From positions 1 to 64,000 of the forward strand of contig UBMU01000008.1 in NCBI GenBank assembly GCA_900466605.1: 64,000 nucleotides of DNA, read 5' to 3'. A program made the position numbers and the translations under genes. A model generated the notes under the pieces. It did not search any database and was not told the origin of the DNA. It worked only from the letters and a program-made list of their open reading frames with translations. Position 1 is the first letter of the stretch; each line of letters begins with the position of its first letter. This DNA comes from Hyphomicrobiales bacterium (GTDB lineage: Bacteria > Pseudomonadota > Alphaproteobacteria > Rhizobiales > Rhizobiaceae). Below are positions 1-10,747 of the stretch, one piece after another.

Positions 1-420
1 CGTGCCGCAACGGGTAGCGGATCTGAACCCCCATCGTCCGAGCCGCCGTCGCCCCCGCCATCGCCGCCATCATCGCCCCCGTTGTTCTGGCCACCATCGC
101 CGCCGCCCTGATTCTGATCGTCGTCGCCACCACCATCATCATCGTCGTCGCCGCCGTTCTGGCCGCCATCGCCACCATCGTCTCCGCCACCCTGGTTCTG
201 ACCATCGTCATCACCGTCATCGTCGCCGCCGCCGTTGTTCTGGCCATCGTCGCCGCCGTCATCACCGCCACCCTGATTCTGGCCATCGTCGTCGCCGCCA
301 TCATCGCCGCCGCCTTGGTTCTGGCCGTCGTCGTCGCCATCGTCGTCGCCACCCCCGTTTTGGCCACCATCATCGCCACCGCCCTGGTTCTGACCATTGT
401 CGTCGTCATCCCCATCGTCC
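1..420 (-). repeat. Coding low-complexity repeat, acidic Asp/Gly/Asn/Gln tail
   Basis: Read on the minus strand, this stretch codes imperfect repeats of the form [10 protein letters not shown] and [10 protein letters not shown] separated by runs of Asp and Gly. At DNA level it is a GGC/GAC/GAT-rich imperfect tandem repeat of about 40-60 bases per unit. It lies after the second peroxidase domain and continues to the window edge. Such repeats can vary in copy number and may bind calcium or act as a flexible spacer (inference). Confidence 0.8.
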
Positions 421-3400
421 AGCAGGTTCGTTCCGAAGATATTCTCGGGCAGGTTCGTCAGACCGGTGTTACGCGCGATGATTGCGGCAAAGCCCTGTTC
501 CTCGACGATGTCGTAGAAGTCGAGGTTTTCCACGCGCTCGAGATAGTAGAGGCGATCGCCTTCCTGGATGCGATCCAGCTGCTCGTGCAGGATCACCCAA
601 AAGGTCTGCCCGACGACGCCGCCGTTGATGTGCTTCTCAGCCAGGCCACCAACAAACAGGTCGACGCGGTCAATGCCCTTGACCACGCCGGTACCATCCG
701 GCTGGATCGTGACCTCTATGTTCGGATTGATCTGCTTGAATTTCGCAATGTCTCCGGCCTGCAGCACCAGGTCTGGATAGGCCTGACGGAACTGGTTGAT
801 CACGGTATCGGAGAGGCCATTGCGGGTCTGGAAGTCCTCCCATGAGGTGTAGGGCGTGAGGTTGCCGGCAAAGCCGACCGCTTCATGCACATAGGGATCG
901 GTCGATGCCAGGAGATCCGCGCGGATCTGGTTCATCGAGCCGAGGCCAACATCCCATTCGCGGGCAACGTCGAAGGCAAACACATCGGCGCTCGAGCGCA
1001 CCAGATCATTGCGCACGGCATCAACAATATTGACGTCGACCTCTTCGGCCGGCTGCACGACGCCACCTGCAAGGATGCCGTTGATGCCCAGCTGTTCATA
1101 GCCGGGCTGCGGCACGTAGCCGGGAGGCAACGGAGCTGTAAACGCGCTGGCGTCGTTCGTCGGATTGAGGAAGGCGTCGAACAGCGCGACCTGGGTCGGA
1201 TGGCCTTGCGCATCCATCACCGTCAAGTTCTGGCCGATCAGAGAGTGACCGAAGCGATAGGCCGCTGTCGCGAATTCGTGCGAGACGCGGGCATCGACAT
1301 CGGGGTTGTATTCGTTGAAGCCGTGCTCGCCGTCGCCCTTCATGCCGCCGAGCAGCTTGTCTGCGAACTCCGTATAGACGACGCGCTGGTATTCGGCTTC
1401 GTTGATCACCTTGGCTGCCTGGAAGAGTTCCTCGCCGGTGCCGGTGAAGCCAGCCTCCAGCAGGCCGGCAACATGAAAGTTGTGGTTACGGGCCCAGATG
1501 GTGTGGATCGCCGTCAGGGCGACGTTCTCGTTGGCGCGTCCATCGCCGGCCACATAGTGATCGAGCAGGCTGATGAACGGGTTGGTATCGAGCAACAGCG
1601 CAAAGCCGCTGCCCATGAAGTTGGATGCCATCTGCGGCAGCATAGCCGCGTTGATATTGCCGTTCGCATCGACCAGCCCGGCGAAGTAATCGCGGAAGGC
1701 GATGTGACCGCCCGGCAACGACGACGCCGCGAAGACCGTATTGTTAGCCCAGTGATGCATGATCAGTTCGCGCAGGCTGGGCAGCAGGTTGAAGTCAGGA
1801 TTGGACGGGTCTGGCGCGCCGGCCAGCAGCCGTCCGCTGAACCCGCCGTGGCCATCGCCTTCTCTCAGGAACTGACCGACGAGCTCATCAGAGCCATAGG
1901 CCTGGTTCTGGTCGGCGAAGGGCGACGTCTTGTTGAGGTTCTCCGGCGTGCCGTCTGCATCAAAGCCGGCCACCGATCCGCGTGTCAGATCCGCCGGGTT
2001 GTCAGTGCCCGGCACATGTCCCGCACCCGGCGCGCCGATCTGGATGGTACCGTTGCCGCCTTTCGGCAGGAAGTCGAGGCCATGATCGAAGTACTGACCG
2101 AAGGCGGTGAACAGGCTGTTGACGTGTTCGGCACTGGTCGGCAGGTTCGCTTCCTGGGCGCCCAGCGCATTGCTGATCGCGCGTGGATCAAGTCCGTTGA
2201 ACAACGGGTTGATGTCGCGGTTGTGGGTACTGTCGTTGTAATCGCCGAAATGTGCATCTGTCAGACGGATGAAAGGCTGATCCGCCGAACCGAAATCCGC
2301 ATGAGCCCGGTTATTGCCGGTGCCTTCCAGGTCACGAATGCCAACGGCGTCATTATCCTCACCGCCCGGCAGACCGTTGACCAGATTTTTCAAGGCCGCG
2401 AGGTCACTGGCCGTGAGATGGAAGGCGCCGTTGCCGCCCGGATCGTCGTTGCCACCGCCGCCGCCATTGCCACCATCGCCACCGTTGCCGTTTCCACCGT
2501 TGGCGCCGCCACTGCCGGAGACGACCTCGAAGGTCGGCGTGCCAGCGCTGGCAAAGGTGATCGAGTGTGTCCCGTTCGACATCGTCGTCATGCCGTTGGC
2601 CGTCGTCGAAGTGTAGTCAGCCAACGCTGCGCCAGGCGCCAGCTTGATCACATCCTGCGGACGCAAGGTGCCGATGATCGTGTCATGGCCGCCATTCGAC
2701 GTGAAGACGATACGGTGCGCGGAAGTCAGCGTGCTGATATCGACCGTGTCGTCGCCGGCCGAGCCGTCGATATGAACCGTGTTGAGGTTCAGGCTGGTTC
2801 CGGCAAAATTGCCGATCAGTTGCACGGTGTCGCCATTGGCGGTGCCCGGCGCAGGGGTCGTCGTCACGGTCGTCGTGTTGATGCGGATTTCCTCGATCTC
2901 GGTCAGTTCCGCGATCACGTTCGTCTGCACGCCGCCGAGGAGCGTCTGTGCTGTGCGCGTGACGATGATCTCCGCCGTATTGGCAGCGGTGATGACGCCC
3001 GCAGTTACGGCAGCGGCATGGGTGTAGATCCGATACGTCTCGGTCGATGCGGAGCCGTTGATGACGAGCGTATCGCCCACCGTGTCTTCTGTGCCGCCGT
3101 CAATCACATCGCGACCGTCCGTCGTGACGTCGAAGCCCAAAAGGCTGGTCGCACTCCAGCTGATCGTGTCGTCACCGACACCGCCGTTGACGGTATCGTT
3201 GCCGCCGTCACCGGCGAGACTGTCGTTGCCATCGTCGCCATTCAGCGTGTCGGCGGCAGCGCCGCCGGCCAGCGTGTCGTTGCCGCTGCCGCCGTTAAGA
3301 ACGTCGGTGCCGGCGCCGCCATTGAGGATGTCATTTCCGTCATTGCCGTTCAACACGTCATTGCCGCCGCGGCCATTGAGCAGGTTCGGTCCCGGGGTGC

Positions 3401-6400
3401 CGTTCAGGATCTCGACCGCCGCGTTGGCATTATTGCCAATCCTCGCGGTCGTCACGGACGTCATCGTTTCGAGAGAACCTCCCTGATCGGTGTAATCGAC
3501 GCTCACGCGGATGAGCTGCCCAGCCCGGTTAGCAGGAACGGCAAAGCTTTGCGTGTTACCGCCGACCGGCGTCCAGGTGAGGCCGTCGTCGGTCGATGCC
3601 TGCCAGCGGAAGCTGAAGGCACCAAGGCCATTGGGGTCGACAATGCCGCTGGTGTCGGCAGTCAATACGTTGTCGTTGCCGGTAATGGTCAGAGCGCCAG
3701 TCGGCGGACGGTTGACGATGAGGACATCGCGGTCGGTAAAGCGCAGCGTCTCGATGTTCCAGAGCTTGTCGATACCGTCGTCCCCGTCGGTGGCATCGGT
3801 GTCCGTCACGGTCCAGCTGCCGTCCCCGTTGTGCAACCACGTGTAGCCGGCCGATGCGCCGAAATAGATGGAAATATCGTTGGCGCTGTTGGTCGTGTCG
3901 CCGTCGACGATTTCCCTTATCATCTCAAGCTGACCGGGATTCAGCGACCGATCGAGCATCGCCTGAGACATCGTCTTGCCATCGGCCAGGAAGATCGGGC
4001 TGCCGTCCGGGTTGAACCGAGGGTTGCCGGCTGCATCGACAGCATTGATTTTCATTGCCATGCCGTCCGATGTGCCGATCACCCCGCCGGTGCCGTCCTT
4101 GTTGGCGTGCACCAGAATCCGCACGTTCAGCCAGTTATCGCCATCGATGATGTCATTGCCGGCACGGCCTGTGATCCTGTCGCTACCGCCGCCCCCGAGG
4201 ATGATGTTTGCGCCTGTGCTGGTGTTCAGGACAATGCCCGGGTGCGTAACCCCGAACTCGTCGACATCGTCATCGTCAATGCCGTTCAAGAGGGCGCTCA
4301 AGCCGCGAATGCGGGCAACGCCTTCCACCGTCAACGCACTGTCGAAGATCGTGCCGCCGACGATTTCGGCACCGCCGGCGCCAACGGCGCCAATCGGCTC
4401 GTCGCTGCCCCAGAGCTGGTCGTCGAACTTCCAGCCAGAGAGACCTTCGGTCGAATCGAAGCGATCTCGGAGCGTCAGGTCCTGCTGGATATCGAAGCCG
4501 TTGATTGCGGGAATGCCGTTCGCAGCGATGCCGAGTGCAAGGTCAGAATGGGCGGCATTCGGATCGAACTTGTGGACGCCCCAATCAAAGCCGAGCATAC
4601 CATTGTTGCGCTGGATGCCGGGACCTTCGAACATGATGTCGTCGCCGGATTCGCCGTCATAGTCGGTATCGTTGTTCTGGCCGTTCAAAATGTCATGGCC
4701 GATGATCGTCGAGTTGAAGAACAGCTGCGAGTTTTCGCCCGACAGGCTGTCGAAGCCGTCGCCGCCCTCGATCCAGTCATCGCCTTCGTTGCCCATCAGG
4801 CCTTCATTGCCGATGCCACCAAGAACGAAGTCATTGTCGCGGCCGGCGAACACCTCGCTCCCATCGGTGCCGGCGAGAATAAAATCCTGGCCCTCGCCGC
4901 CGAACAGCGTATTGAAGCCGGCACCAGCGCTGACCACATCATTGCCCGCATCGCCGCGCAGGAAGTTGTCGCCGAAGGGATCGACGATGATATCGTCACC
5001 ATCGCCACCGAAGACCTGATCGGACTCCGTCTGGGCATTGAGGTAGTCGTCGCCGCCGTCGCCCCAGAGGGTATCGATGCCGCGGTCGCCGATCAGCGTG
5101 TCGTTACCCTCGGTGCCGCCGAGCACGACGTGCTCGCCACCGCTGAAGCGGAGGTAGCCACCATTTCCATCCGCCCCGGGATCAATGCGCGTGACCTTCG
5201 GATCGATCGCCTGGAGAATGTCGCTGTCCTGCATCGGATCAGCCGAGCCTCCCGACAGAAAGACCGCATGCCCGGTGGCATCAAGCCCGAGATTTGTGAT
5301 CTGCTTGATGGTTGGATCGAGTTCGAGAATGAGGTCGGGCGTGTCGAACAGCGTGCCGGGCAGGTGCGAAGAGTGCGTGTCGCCGAGATCGGTGTTGCGC
5401 ATGACCAATGCGGCAAAGGTGTTCGGCTCCAGTTCGTTCAACAGGTTAAGGCCTTGCAGGCGGCTGAGGTAGTACAACCGGTCGCCGTTCTGCAGTTTCT
5501 CCATCTGGTTCTCGAAGACGTAGTTGAACGTCGAGCCAAGCATACCGCCGAACTCGGTCTTGCGCTCGGCCAGGCCGCCGATCCAGAGGTCAACGAGATT
5601 GAGGCCGGATTCGATCCCTGCCCAAGCGCCAGTGCTGTTGAGGAAGGCGATGCGGTCAGCGATGCCGGCACCGACGACGGTTCGGTCGTCAGCCGCCCCC
5701 GGGCCACCCAGGATCGTTTCGGTGGTGCCCAGCACCAGGGCCGTTGCGACCGCCCGCTTGCCTTCCAGCGTCGTCTCCGCAAGCAGCAGAGGATGAGTGC
5801 CGTAGGCTGCGATGAAGTTTACGATCGACAACGGGTTCTTGAGGTTCTGGGCATAAGCCAGCCAGTTGTCGTAGGGCTTGAGATCGATGTTGCCTGTATC
5901 GTGATAGAAGCCGGCGCGTGCAACGTTGAATGCAGGCACGCCGGTATCACGGCCGCGGGCGAGATTGAGTGCGGCAAGATCGAGCGGCAGGCCCAGAAGG
6001 CGGTTGCGCAGGGTATCGACCACAAACTCGTCGATCTCGTTGCCTGCCTGGCGGGTCATGCCACGAATAATGGCACCGGCCGCCTCGGAGGCGGTGATGC
6101 CGCTGTCTTCGAATGCCTGCGGATTGAGGAAGCCCTCGAACAATCCGATATCATTCTCCGTCATGTTGATGTCGAGACGGTCGATCGTGTCGGTCAGCAT
6201 GGAATGGCCGAAGCGATAGACGACGTGGGCGAATTCGGCCACGATGGCCGGGTTGATGTCCGGCGTGTTGGTAAAGACGAATGGATTGACGGCCGGTTGG
6301 ACCTTGCGGGCGAACTCCTCGAAGACGAGGTGCTGGTATTCCATTTCGGTCACGAATTTCGCCGATTGGAACAGACGCTCGCCGTCCCAGACAAGAGACG

Positions 6401-8006
6401 CAATCTGTGCCGGCGTCGCAGGCAGGGCCGTAACGTGGTGGTCCTTATCCAGCCATTGATTGATGAAGGCGAGGTCACCCGAAGCGAGGATCGTCTGCTT
6501 GTTGGCATCGACCAGGCGATTGTGCTCGGAGTGAAAGATATTGTGAACCGCCGTCAGGCCGATGTTCTCGTTGCCGCGCCCGTCGCCGGTGACAAAGTGC
6601 GCGTCGAGCATCTCGTTGTCGTAGGTGAGTGGATTGTTGTCATCGACGGTAAGCGCATCAGCGTCTGCGACCTGACGTGTATCGCCAATGCCGTCGTTGT
6701 TCGTATCCACAAGAACGGGTTCGGCGTGATGGGCAATGTCGTTCAGGAATGCGTGGCCGGTGCGTAGCGCCGTCGGTGGGATGGCTAGCCCAGCGGCCGT
6801 GCCTTCCAGAAGCCAGTTGGTGGCGTGAGTTGCATCCGGCGGCATGACCAATTGTGCGAACCCGTTGGTTCCGCGAATGAATTCGCCGTAAGGGTCAGTC
6901 GCAAGCAGCGGCACATTGAGGACGTCGTAGTCATCGAGAATAAGGCCCAGCATGGTTTTTGCTTGAGCTTTGGTGTCCGCCCAGGTGGCAATGCCCCCAT
7001 GGGACCCATCCAGCAACTTGCCGGTCGAGACGGCGTGCGTATCCGGGATGCCGTCATTGTCAGAATCAACGGAGAAGACATAGGCGCGAAGGAAGACCTG
7101 GTGCGACGGATGAGAGGTGTAAGTCTGGTTCTGATCGACCCATGGCGTCGTGGTGTTTATCGTTTCGTGATGCGTATCGTCAGCAGTGCCGAGAATGCCG
7201 TCAGCCCCTGGGCCATCGACGGGCGTACTGCGGGTCAGCGCCATGAAATTGGGTGCGCCGGGCGCCGGGTTGTATAACGGATCGTCTGGCTGCAGCGGGA
7301 CGAACACAGTCCCATTGTTCCCTTTGGTAATGAGGTCGAGGCCGTGGTCGAAAAACTGCCCGAAGAATGTCATCCAGCCGTTGAACTGCGGAGACAGTCC
7401 AATATCCGGCGATTGGTTCGGGATGTTCGAAAGGTCCGCATTGGTCAAGGCGATATGAGTTGCGTCAGTCGGTTCGCCGGGTGCCACCGGCGTCATGCCG
7501 GGGTGGGCATCTTCCCAAGCTGCAACCGAGAGCGGGTTGGCAAACCATGCCGCGACCGCGGCCGGGTTGGTGACCGTCATGTCGACAATCAAGTTGCTGA
7601 TAATACGCGGATCGGCGTCGGCGACGTTGCCTGTGTGTCCGCCATTGAATGCGGGATCGGCGGGATTGGTGGTTGGGGCACCGACAACACCATAGTCGTT
7701 GTTATTAATCACCGGCGCTCCCGGGGGGCCGAGTGGCAAAGCATCACCGTCGGCGTCGTTGCGGAAAGCGGGATCCAGCAGTCGTGGCAGAATCTGATCG
7801 GCGGCTCCAACCAATTGCCCGCCCGGCAACAGGTTGTTGTTGCTACCGTCAACATGACGCAGGCCCCACGGCAGGATCGCGGCGTTCGGCCCAATGATCG
7901 ACTGCAGGCTTTCACCGGCAACTTCCCGTTCGGCAACGATGATCTGCTTCAGAATGTAGGCAAGGTCGTCCTGATTGACGGTAAAATTCGGATTCTGCGT
8001 AGCCAT
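1..8006 (-). CDS. Giant tandem haem peroxidase / RTX calcium-binding protein (3' end beyond window)
   Basis: The reading frame is open from ATG 8006 (purine-rich GGGAGAGGGGA upstream) to the window edge: 2,668 codons with no stop, so the C-terminus is missing. It holds two animal-type haem peroxidase domains (peroxidase-cyclooxygenase superfamily), roughly residues 150-950 and 1870-2520. Each keeps the expected catalytic set: distal GQFFDHGLD (Gln217, Asp220, His221) and GQYFDHGLD (His1975); Arg/Glu in GDGRGNE (Arg477, Glu480) and GDGRANE (Arg2157, Glu2160); proximal His in YRFGHS (His601, His2254). Between them are two RTX blocks (GGxGxDxLx type, about residues 965-1110 and 1540-1610) and an Ig-like segment near 1430-1515. 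The tail is an Asp/Gly/Asn/Gln repeat. No N-terminal signal peptide is seen, which fits type I secretion (inference). This is the peroxidase-haemolysin (peroxicin) type; two peroxidase domains in one chain is the unusual part. Confidence 0.9.
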   Translation of the reverse strand, partial: MATQNPNFTVNQDDLAYILKQIIVAEREVAGESLQSIIGPNAAILPWGLRHVDGSNNNLLPGGQLVGAADQILPRLLDPAFRNDADGDALPLGPPGAPVINNNDYGVVGAPTTNPADPAFNGGHTGNVADADPRIISNLIVDMTVTNPAAVAAWFANPLSVAAWEDAHPGMTPVAPGEPTDATHIALTNADLSNIPNQSPDIGLSPQFNGWMTFFGQFFDHGLDLITKGNNGTVFVPLQPDDPLYNPAPGAPNFMALTRSTPVDGPGADGILGTADDTHHETINTTTPWVDQNQTYTSHPSHQVFLRAYVFSVDSDNDGIPDTHAVSTGKLLDGSHGGIATWADTKAQAKTMLGLILDDYDVLNVPLLATDPYGEFIRGTNGFAQLVMPPDATHATNWLLEGTAAGLAIPPTALRTGHAFLNDIAHHAEPVLVDTNNDGIGDTRQVADADALTVDDNNPLTYDNEMLDAHFVTGDGRGNENIGLTAVHNIFHSEHNRLVDANKQTILASGDLAFINQWLDKDHHVTALPATPAQIASLVWDGERLFQSAKFVTEMEYQHLVFEEFARKVQPAVNPFVFTNTPDINPAIVAEFAHVVYRFGHSMLTDTIDRLDINMTENDIGLFEGFLNPQAFEDSGITASEAAGAIIRGMTRQAGNEIDEFVVDTLRNRLLGLPLDLAALNLARGRDTGVPAFNVARAGFYHDTGNIDLKPYDNWLAYAQNLKNPLSIVNFIAAYGTHPLLLAETTLEGKRAVATALVLGTTETILGGPGAADDRTVVGAGIADRIAFLNSTGAWAGIESGLNLVDLWIGGLAERKTEFGGMLGSTFNYVFENQMEKLQNGDRLYYLSRLQGLNLLNELEPNTFAALVMRNTDLGDTHSSHLPGTLFDTPDLILELDPTIKQITNLGLDATGHAVFLSGGSADPMQDSDILQAIDPKVTRIDPGADGNGGYLRFSGGEHVVLGGTEGNDTLIGDRGIDTLWGDGGDDYLNAQTESDQVFGGDGDDIIVDPFGDNFLRGDAGNDVVSAGAGFNTLFGGEGQDFILAGTDGSEVFAGRDNDFVLGGIGNEGLMGNEGDDWIEGGDGFDSLSGENSQLFFNSTIIGHDILNGQNNDTDYDGESGDDIMFEGPGIQRNNGMLGFDWGVHKFDPNAAHSDLALGIAANGIPAINGFDIQQDLTLRDRFDSTEGLSGWKFDDQLWGSDEPIGAVGAGGAEIVGGTIFDSALTVEGVARIRGLSALLNGIDDDDVDEFGVTHPGIVLNTSTGANIILGGGGSDRITGRAGNDIIDGDNWLNVRILVHANKDGTGGVIGTSDGMAMKINAVDAAGNPRFNPDGSPIFLADGKTMSQAMLDRSLNPGQLEMIREIVDGDTTNSANDISIYFGASAGYTWLHNGDGSWTVTDTDATDGDDGIDKLWNIETLRFTDRDVLIVNRPPTGALTITGNDNVLTADTSGIVDPNGLGAFSFRWQASTDDGLTWTPVGGNTQSFAVPANRAGQLIRVSVDYTDQGGSLETMTSVTTARIGNNANAAVEILNGTPGPNLLNGRGGNDVLNGNDGNDILNGGAGTDVLNGGSGNDTLAGGAAADTLNGDDGNDSLAGDGGNDTVNGGVGDDTISWSATSLLGFDVTTDGRDVIDGGTEDTVGDTLVINGSASTETYRIYTHAAAVTAGVITAANTAEIIVTRTAQTLLGGVQTNVIAELTEIEEIRINTTTVTTTPAPGTANGDTVQLIGNFAGTSLNLNTVHIDGSAGDDTVDISTLTSAHRIVFTSNGGHDTIIGTLRPQDVIKLAPGAALADYTSTTANGMTTMSNGTHSITFASAGTPTFEVVSGSGGANGGNGNGGDGGNGGGGGNDDPGGNGAFHLTASDLAALKNLVNGLPGGEDNDAVGIRDLEGTGNNRAHADFGSADQPFIRLTDAHFGDYNDSTHNRDINPLFNGLDPRAISNALGAQEANLPTSAEHVNSLFTAFGQYFDHGLDFLPKGGNGTIQIGAPGAGHVPGTDNPADLTRGSVAGFDADGTPENLNKTSPFADQNQAYGSDELVGQFLREGDGHGGFSGRLLAGAPDPSNPDFNLLPSLRELIMHHWANNTVFAASSLPGGHIAFRDYFAGLVDANGNINAAMLPQMASNFMGSGFALLLDTNPFISLLDHYVAGDGRANENVALTAIHTIWARNHNFHVAGLLEAGFTGTGEELFQAAKVINEAEYQRVVYTEFADKLLGGMKGDGEHGFNEYNPDVDARVSHEFATAAYRFGHSLIGQNLTVMDAQGHPTQVALFDAFLNPTNDASAFTAPLPPGYVPQPGYEQLGINGILAGGVVQPAEEVDVNIVDAVRNDLVRSSADVFAFDVAREWDVGLGSMNQIRADLLASTDPYVHEAVGFAGNLTPYTSWEDFQTRNGLSDTVINQFRQAYPDLVLQAGDIAKFKQINPNIEVTIQPDGTGVVKGIDRVDLFVGGLAEKHINGGVVGQTFWVILHEQLDRIQEGDRLYYLERVENLDFYDIVEEQGFAAIIARNTGLTNLPENIFGTNLLDDGDDDDNGQNQGGGDDGGQNGGGDDDGDDDGQNQGGGDDGGDDDGQNQGGGDDGGDDGQNNGGGDDDGDDDGQNQGGGDDGGDGGQNGGDDDDDGGGDDDQNQGGGDGGQNNGGDDGGDGGGDGGSDDGGSDPLPVAA
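3180..3395 (-). repeat. RTX-type calcium-binding nonapeptide block 2
   Basis: A second compact series of minus-strand repeats: [63 protein letters not shown]. It sits between an Ig-like segment and the second peroxidase domain. Confidence 0.85.
4680..5110 (-). repeat. RTX-type calcium-binding nonapeptide block 1
   Basis: The minus strand encodes repeats such as [42 protein letters not shown] and GGEGQDFIL. This GGxGxDxUx pattern is that of haemolysin-type calcium-binding parallel beta-rolls. The block directly follows the first peroxidase domain, about residues 965-1110 of the giant protein. Confidence 0.85.
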
Positions 8007-8423
8007 GCCGGTCCCCTCTCCCAAGCCAAGCGCCGCCCCTCGGAAAGGACGCCTGTCCTTTCCGTTGCAATTGGCTGGCAATTATCGACTATCCGAAGTT
8101 TTACAGGCCCAGGGGGCAGTGATCCAGAGAACAAGGTCCATTGAATGTTTGGACCAAGGGGCCAGCTCAATCCCACAACTTAGGTCGCATCATGGTTGGA
8201 CGAAGGTCACCGAATTCTCAGACTAAAGTCCGATAGTTGGGTTAGCCGACCAGCACGCGAGTGCAGAAACCGGTTGAAGCCGTGAGGTTACGGGGATAGC
8301 CACATGGCTGCTTCGCCTCGTTGCGGGAGCGATCCCTGCGCGGGGAGCGGTTGACCAGGTTTCGCCAGCGGGAACCTTAAGGCAAGCGGCAAATAGCCTG
8401 CGGCCCTTTATTCGACGGCCGAG
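8007..8423. other. Intergenic region upstream of the peroxidase gene
   Basis: 417 bases between the peroxidase start and the response regulator stop. The clear element is the perfect hairpin at 8041-8064. I see no further convincing open frame with a ribosome binding site and no promoter of known consensus. Confidence 0.6.
8041..8064 (-). promoter_or_regulatory. Perfect 10-bp inverted repeat in the peroxidase leader
   Basis: CGGAAAGGAC (8041-8050), loop GCCT, GTCCTTTCCG (8055-8064). It lies 35-58 bases upstream of the peroxidase ATG. There is no T-run on either side, so it is not an obvious terminator. It may be a 5' UTR hairpin or a protein-binding dyad. Confidence 0.5.
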
Positions 8424-9086
8424 CTAGTCGCTGTCGCGTGTGGCATCCGCTGCCTTCTGCGCGATGAGCGCCAGCTCGATGCGATTCTTCGCATTGACCT
8501 TTCTCAGAAGCCTGGAGACATGAAATTTCACCGTGCGCAAGGTGGTGCCGGTCACTTCAGCAATGGCCTGATTACCCATGCCGCGCCCCACGCATTCCAA
8601 TACACGTCGCTCCTTTGCGGACAGTTCGGTCAGCACATTGCCGTTGGCTCGTGACTGCGTCTGCCCTCTCATCGCCGCGACGAGCTTGGAGCCGAGAGTC
8701 GGCGCGAGATAGGTACTGCCGCCCTGGACGGTCGTGAGCGCGTCCAGCAGCTCTTTCGCGGCAATCCCTTTGAGAATATAGCCGGAAGCACCCGCTTCCA
8801 AAGCTTCAAGGACATCCTGATCATCCTCGGAGACCGTCAGCATCACGATCTTCACATCTGGCCATCGTTCATGGATTTCGCGTGCTGCGGCCACGCCGCC
8901 ACCCGGCATGGAAATATCCAGAAGCGCCATCGCGGGTTGATGCAACGCGACGAGGTCGAGAGAGTCTTGCTTTGAGGCGCCTTCCGCGACAACCCGCAGG
9001 TTCTCGCTGAGCGCAATCGTCTGCAGAACGCCCATGCGAAACAGCGCGTGGTCATCCACGACGATGACAGAAGCCGGCACCACCAT
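8424..9086 (-). CDS. NarL/FixJ-type response regulator
   Basis: 220 aa. The N-terminal receiver domain has the acidic pair Asp11-Asp12, phospho-acceptor Asp57 (in LLDISMPG) and the conserved Lys in YILKG. The C-terminal LuxR-type HTH (about 150-210) contains LSAKERRVLECVGRGMGNQAIA and TLRTVKFHVSRLLRKV. It acts as a cytoplasmic DNA-binding regulator when phosphorylated. The ATG directly abuts the kinase stop codon (TGA then ATG, no gap), so the two are translationally coupled. The peroxidase gene lies downstream on the same strand after a 417-base gap; it is a possible target, but nothing in the sequence proves it. Confidence 0.92.
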   Translation of the reverse strand: MVVPASVIVVDDHALFRMGVLQTIALSENLRVVAEGASKQDSLDLVALHQPAMALLDISMPGGGVAAAREIHERWPDVKIVMLTVSEDDQDVLEALEAGASGYILKGIAAKELLDALTTVQGGSTYLAPTLGSKLVAAMRGQTQSRANGNVLTELSAKERRVLECVGRGMGNQAIAEVTGTTLRTVKFHVSRLLRKVNAKNRIELALIAQKAADATRDSD

Positions 9087-10520
9087 TCAGATTGCCTCCC
9101 CAAGCTCAAAGAGCATTATCAGCGTTGTTCCCGTGCCGACGCCAGTGACGATCTGCAGACTACCGCCCAGACTCTCGATACGCTGCCGCAGACCGTGGAT
9201 CCCCATTCCCCCGTCCGTTCGGGCCTGCGGCGTGGCGAAGCCCGGCAGCGGGCCGTTGTCGGAAACAACTACCTTCATGTGTAGAGGGCTCATCTCGCAC
9301 CAAACCTTCTGGCCGTTACCGCCAGCGTGCCGATAGGCGTTATTTAGCCCCTCCTGCACGAACCGGAAGAGGCAGATCTTCAACGCCGCCGGAATCTCGG
9401 TGTCTTCCGACACCACGCCGGAGGCAACCTTCGTTCCGGACCGGCTCTCATGCATCTTGACTGCGCGCTCGATGATGCGGCTGGGCGGCAGGTGCTCAAT
9501 CTCGGGCAGCATCAGCGATCGCGCAATCACTCTGATCTCAGCCAGCGCGTCATCGATCGACTCCTCGAGCACGGCGAGCGGGGCCTCGCGCCCCGGTTCG
9601 GACTTGGCCTGACGCACCTGCTCGACCTGCAGGCGCGCGAAGCCGAGAAGTTGCGCCGGGCCATCATGGAGATCCGCGCCGACGCTACGCATCAGTTTCT
9701 CGTTGCGCTCGGCGAGCTGCATCGAGGCGTGGCGGGCGATGCCCTGCAGGTCTGCCAGTTTGCGCGAAGTGGCTTCCGCCTCCTCCGCGCGATGACGCAA
9801 AGCATGCCGCTGCTCTTCTATCGTGTTGCTCCCACGACGAACGATCGCGAAGAGGCAGAGCAGTATCGCGCAGGAGGCAAGCGCCACTGCTGCCCAACTT
9901 GCAAGCCTCACATGCCCGATATCGTGATCGAAGGTTGCCGGGTTCTCCTGTATCTCTGCAACTGCGATGATCCTGCCGGACGAATTGTCACGTAGCGGAC
10001 TGTAGATCTCCAGATATCGGGTTTGGAAATTGCGGACGATATGTTCGCCAGCATCAAGGTCAGCAAAAGAAAGCGCAACCTCGCCGGAAAGCGCATCCTT
10101 GGCGCCGGGTGGGAGCTCGAACTTCCGACCGACCAACTCCGGCGCGATCGAAAAGGCAACCGTCCCATCCGGCCTCCAGATCTCCACATGAGGAAACCGC
10201 CCCTGCAACATCGGATCGGTAAAGAGGTCGTGGAGCCTAGCGAGATCTTCCGGCGGCAGAGCATTCGCCGAAGCCAGCTTCTGAACCAGCGGCTCCGTCA
10301 TGCTCTGAACGAAAATTGCTGCGGCGCCGGCTTTACTGCGGATCGCGTTTTGCGCAACGATCCCTGAGATGACGTAGCCCGAAATCAACGTCGCGAGAAA
10401 GATCAGCAGGCCGCTGGCAAACAGGAACTGAATCGACAAGGGTCGACTTCTCATCCAGCGCAGCAACCCTTTGAACCGCAATCCTTGTCCCCCGATCGAA
10501 GAAAGCAGCTTATTTTCCAT
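9087..10520 (-). CDS. Sensor histidine kinase, NarL-partner (HisKA_3) type
   Basis: 477 aa. One membrane helix near the N-terminus (about 30-50) and one at about 205-225 enclose a periplasmic sensor segment of about 150 residues. Then come a coiled linker (HRAEEAEATSRKLADLQG), the dimerisation/phospho-acceptor motif LHDGPAQLLG (His near 285) and a HATPase domain with NNAYRHA, DNG and GGMGIHGLRQR. This is the kinase class that pairs with NarL-type regulators, and its partner follows with no spacing. The signal sensed is unknown. The regulator directly downstream and the oxidase-like giant gene beyond it suggest an envelope or redox signal, but that is inference. Confidence 0.9.
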   Translation of the reverse strand: MENKLLSSIGGQGLRFKGLLRWMRSRPLSIQFLFASGLLIFLATLISGYVISGIVAQNAIRSKAGAAAIFVQSMTEPLVQKLASANALPPEDLARLHDLFTDPMLQGRFPHVEIWRPDGTVAFSIAPELVGRKFELPPGAKDALSGEVALSFADLDAGEHIVRNFQTRYLEIYSPLRDNSSGRIIAVAEIQENPATFDHDIGHVRLASWAAVALASCAILLCLFAIVRRGSNTIEEQRHALRHRAEEAEATSRKLADLQGIARHASMQLAERNEKLMRSVGADLHDGPAQLLGFARLQVEQVRQAKSEPGREAPLAVLEESIDDALAEIRVIARSLMLPEIEHLPPSRIIERAVKMHESRSGTKVASGVVSEDTEIPAALKICLFRFVQEGLNNAYRHAGGNGQKVWCEMSPLHMKVVVSDNGPLPGFATPQARTDGGMGIHGLRQRIESLGGSLQIVTGVGTGTTLIMLFELGEAI

Positions 10521-10631
10521 ACAAAATCCCGCAGCATGATCGCAGTGTTCGCACGGAATTGAAAGGCCGGCTCAGCGAGAACGCGCACCGCTGCCGGACA
10601 GGCGCGTCGCACGTAACCAAACGGATAACAA

Positions 10632-10660
10632 TTGACGCCTTTCCGTCAGCGGCCTAGAAC
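10632..10660 (+). promoter_or_regulatory. Sigma-70-like promoter for the MFS exporter
   Basis: TTGACG (10632-10637), a 17-base spacer, then TAGAAC (10655-10660). It is about 90 bases upstream of the exporter ATG. Spacing is ideal and the -35 matches 5/6. Confidence 0.5.
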
Positions 10661-10747
10661 GGTGCAACACTCCGCGCCGGCGCGTTTCCCGCCCAGCCGA
10701 CTTGCCGAATATTTTCCGGCACTCGCGGAGTACCCGGAGAAGATGTC

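Noticed and set aside
3180..5110. Short repeated units resembling a repeat array
   Set aside because: These are degenerate coding repeats (RTX nonapeptides) without identical repeats or unique spacers, so not CRISPR.
885..6767. Plus-strand open frame of 1,960 codons
   Set aside because: It lies opposite the peroxidase/RTX gene, whose minus-strand translation has recognisable domains with all catalytic residues. The plus frame has no recognisable domain; strong GC3 bias of the real gene keeps it open.
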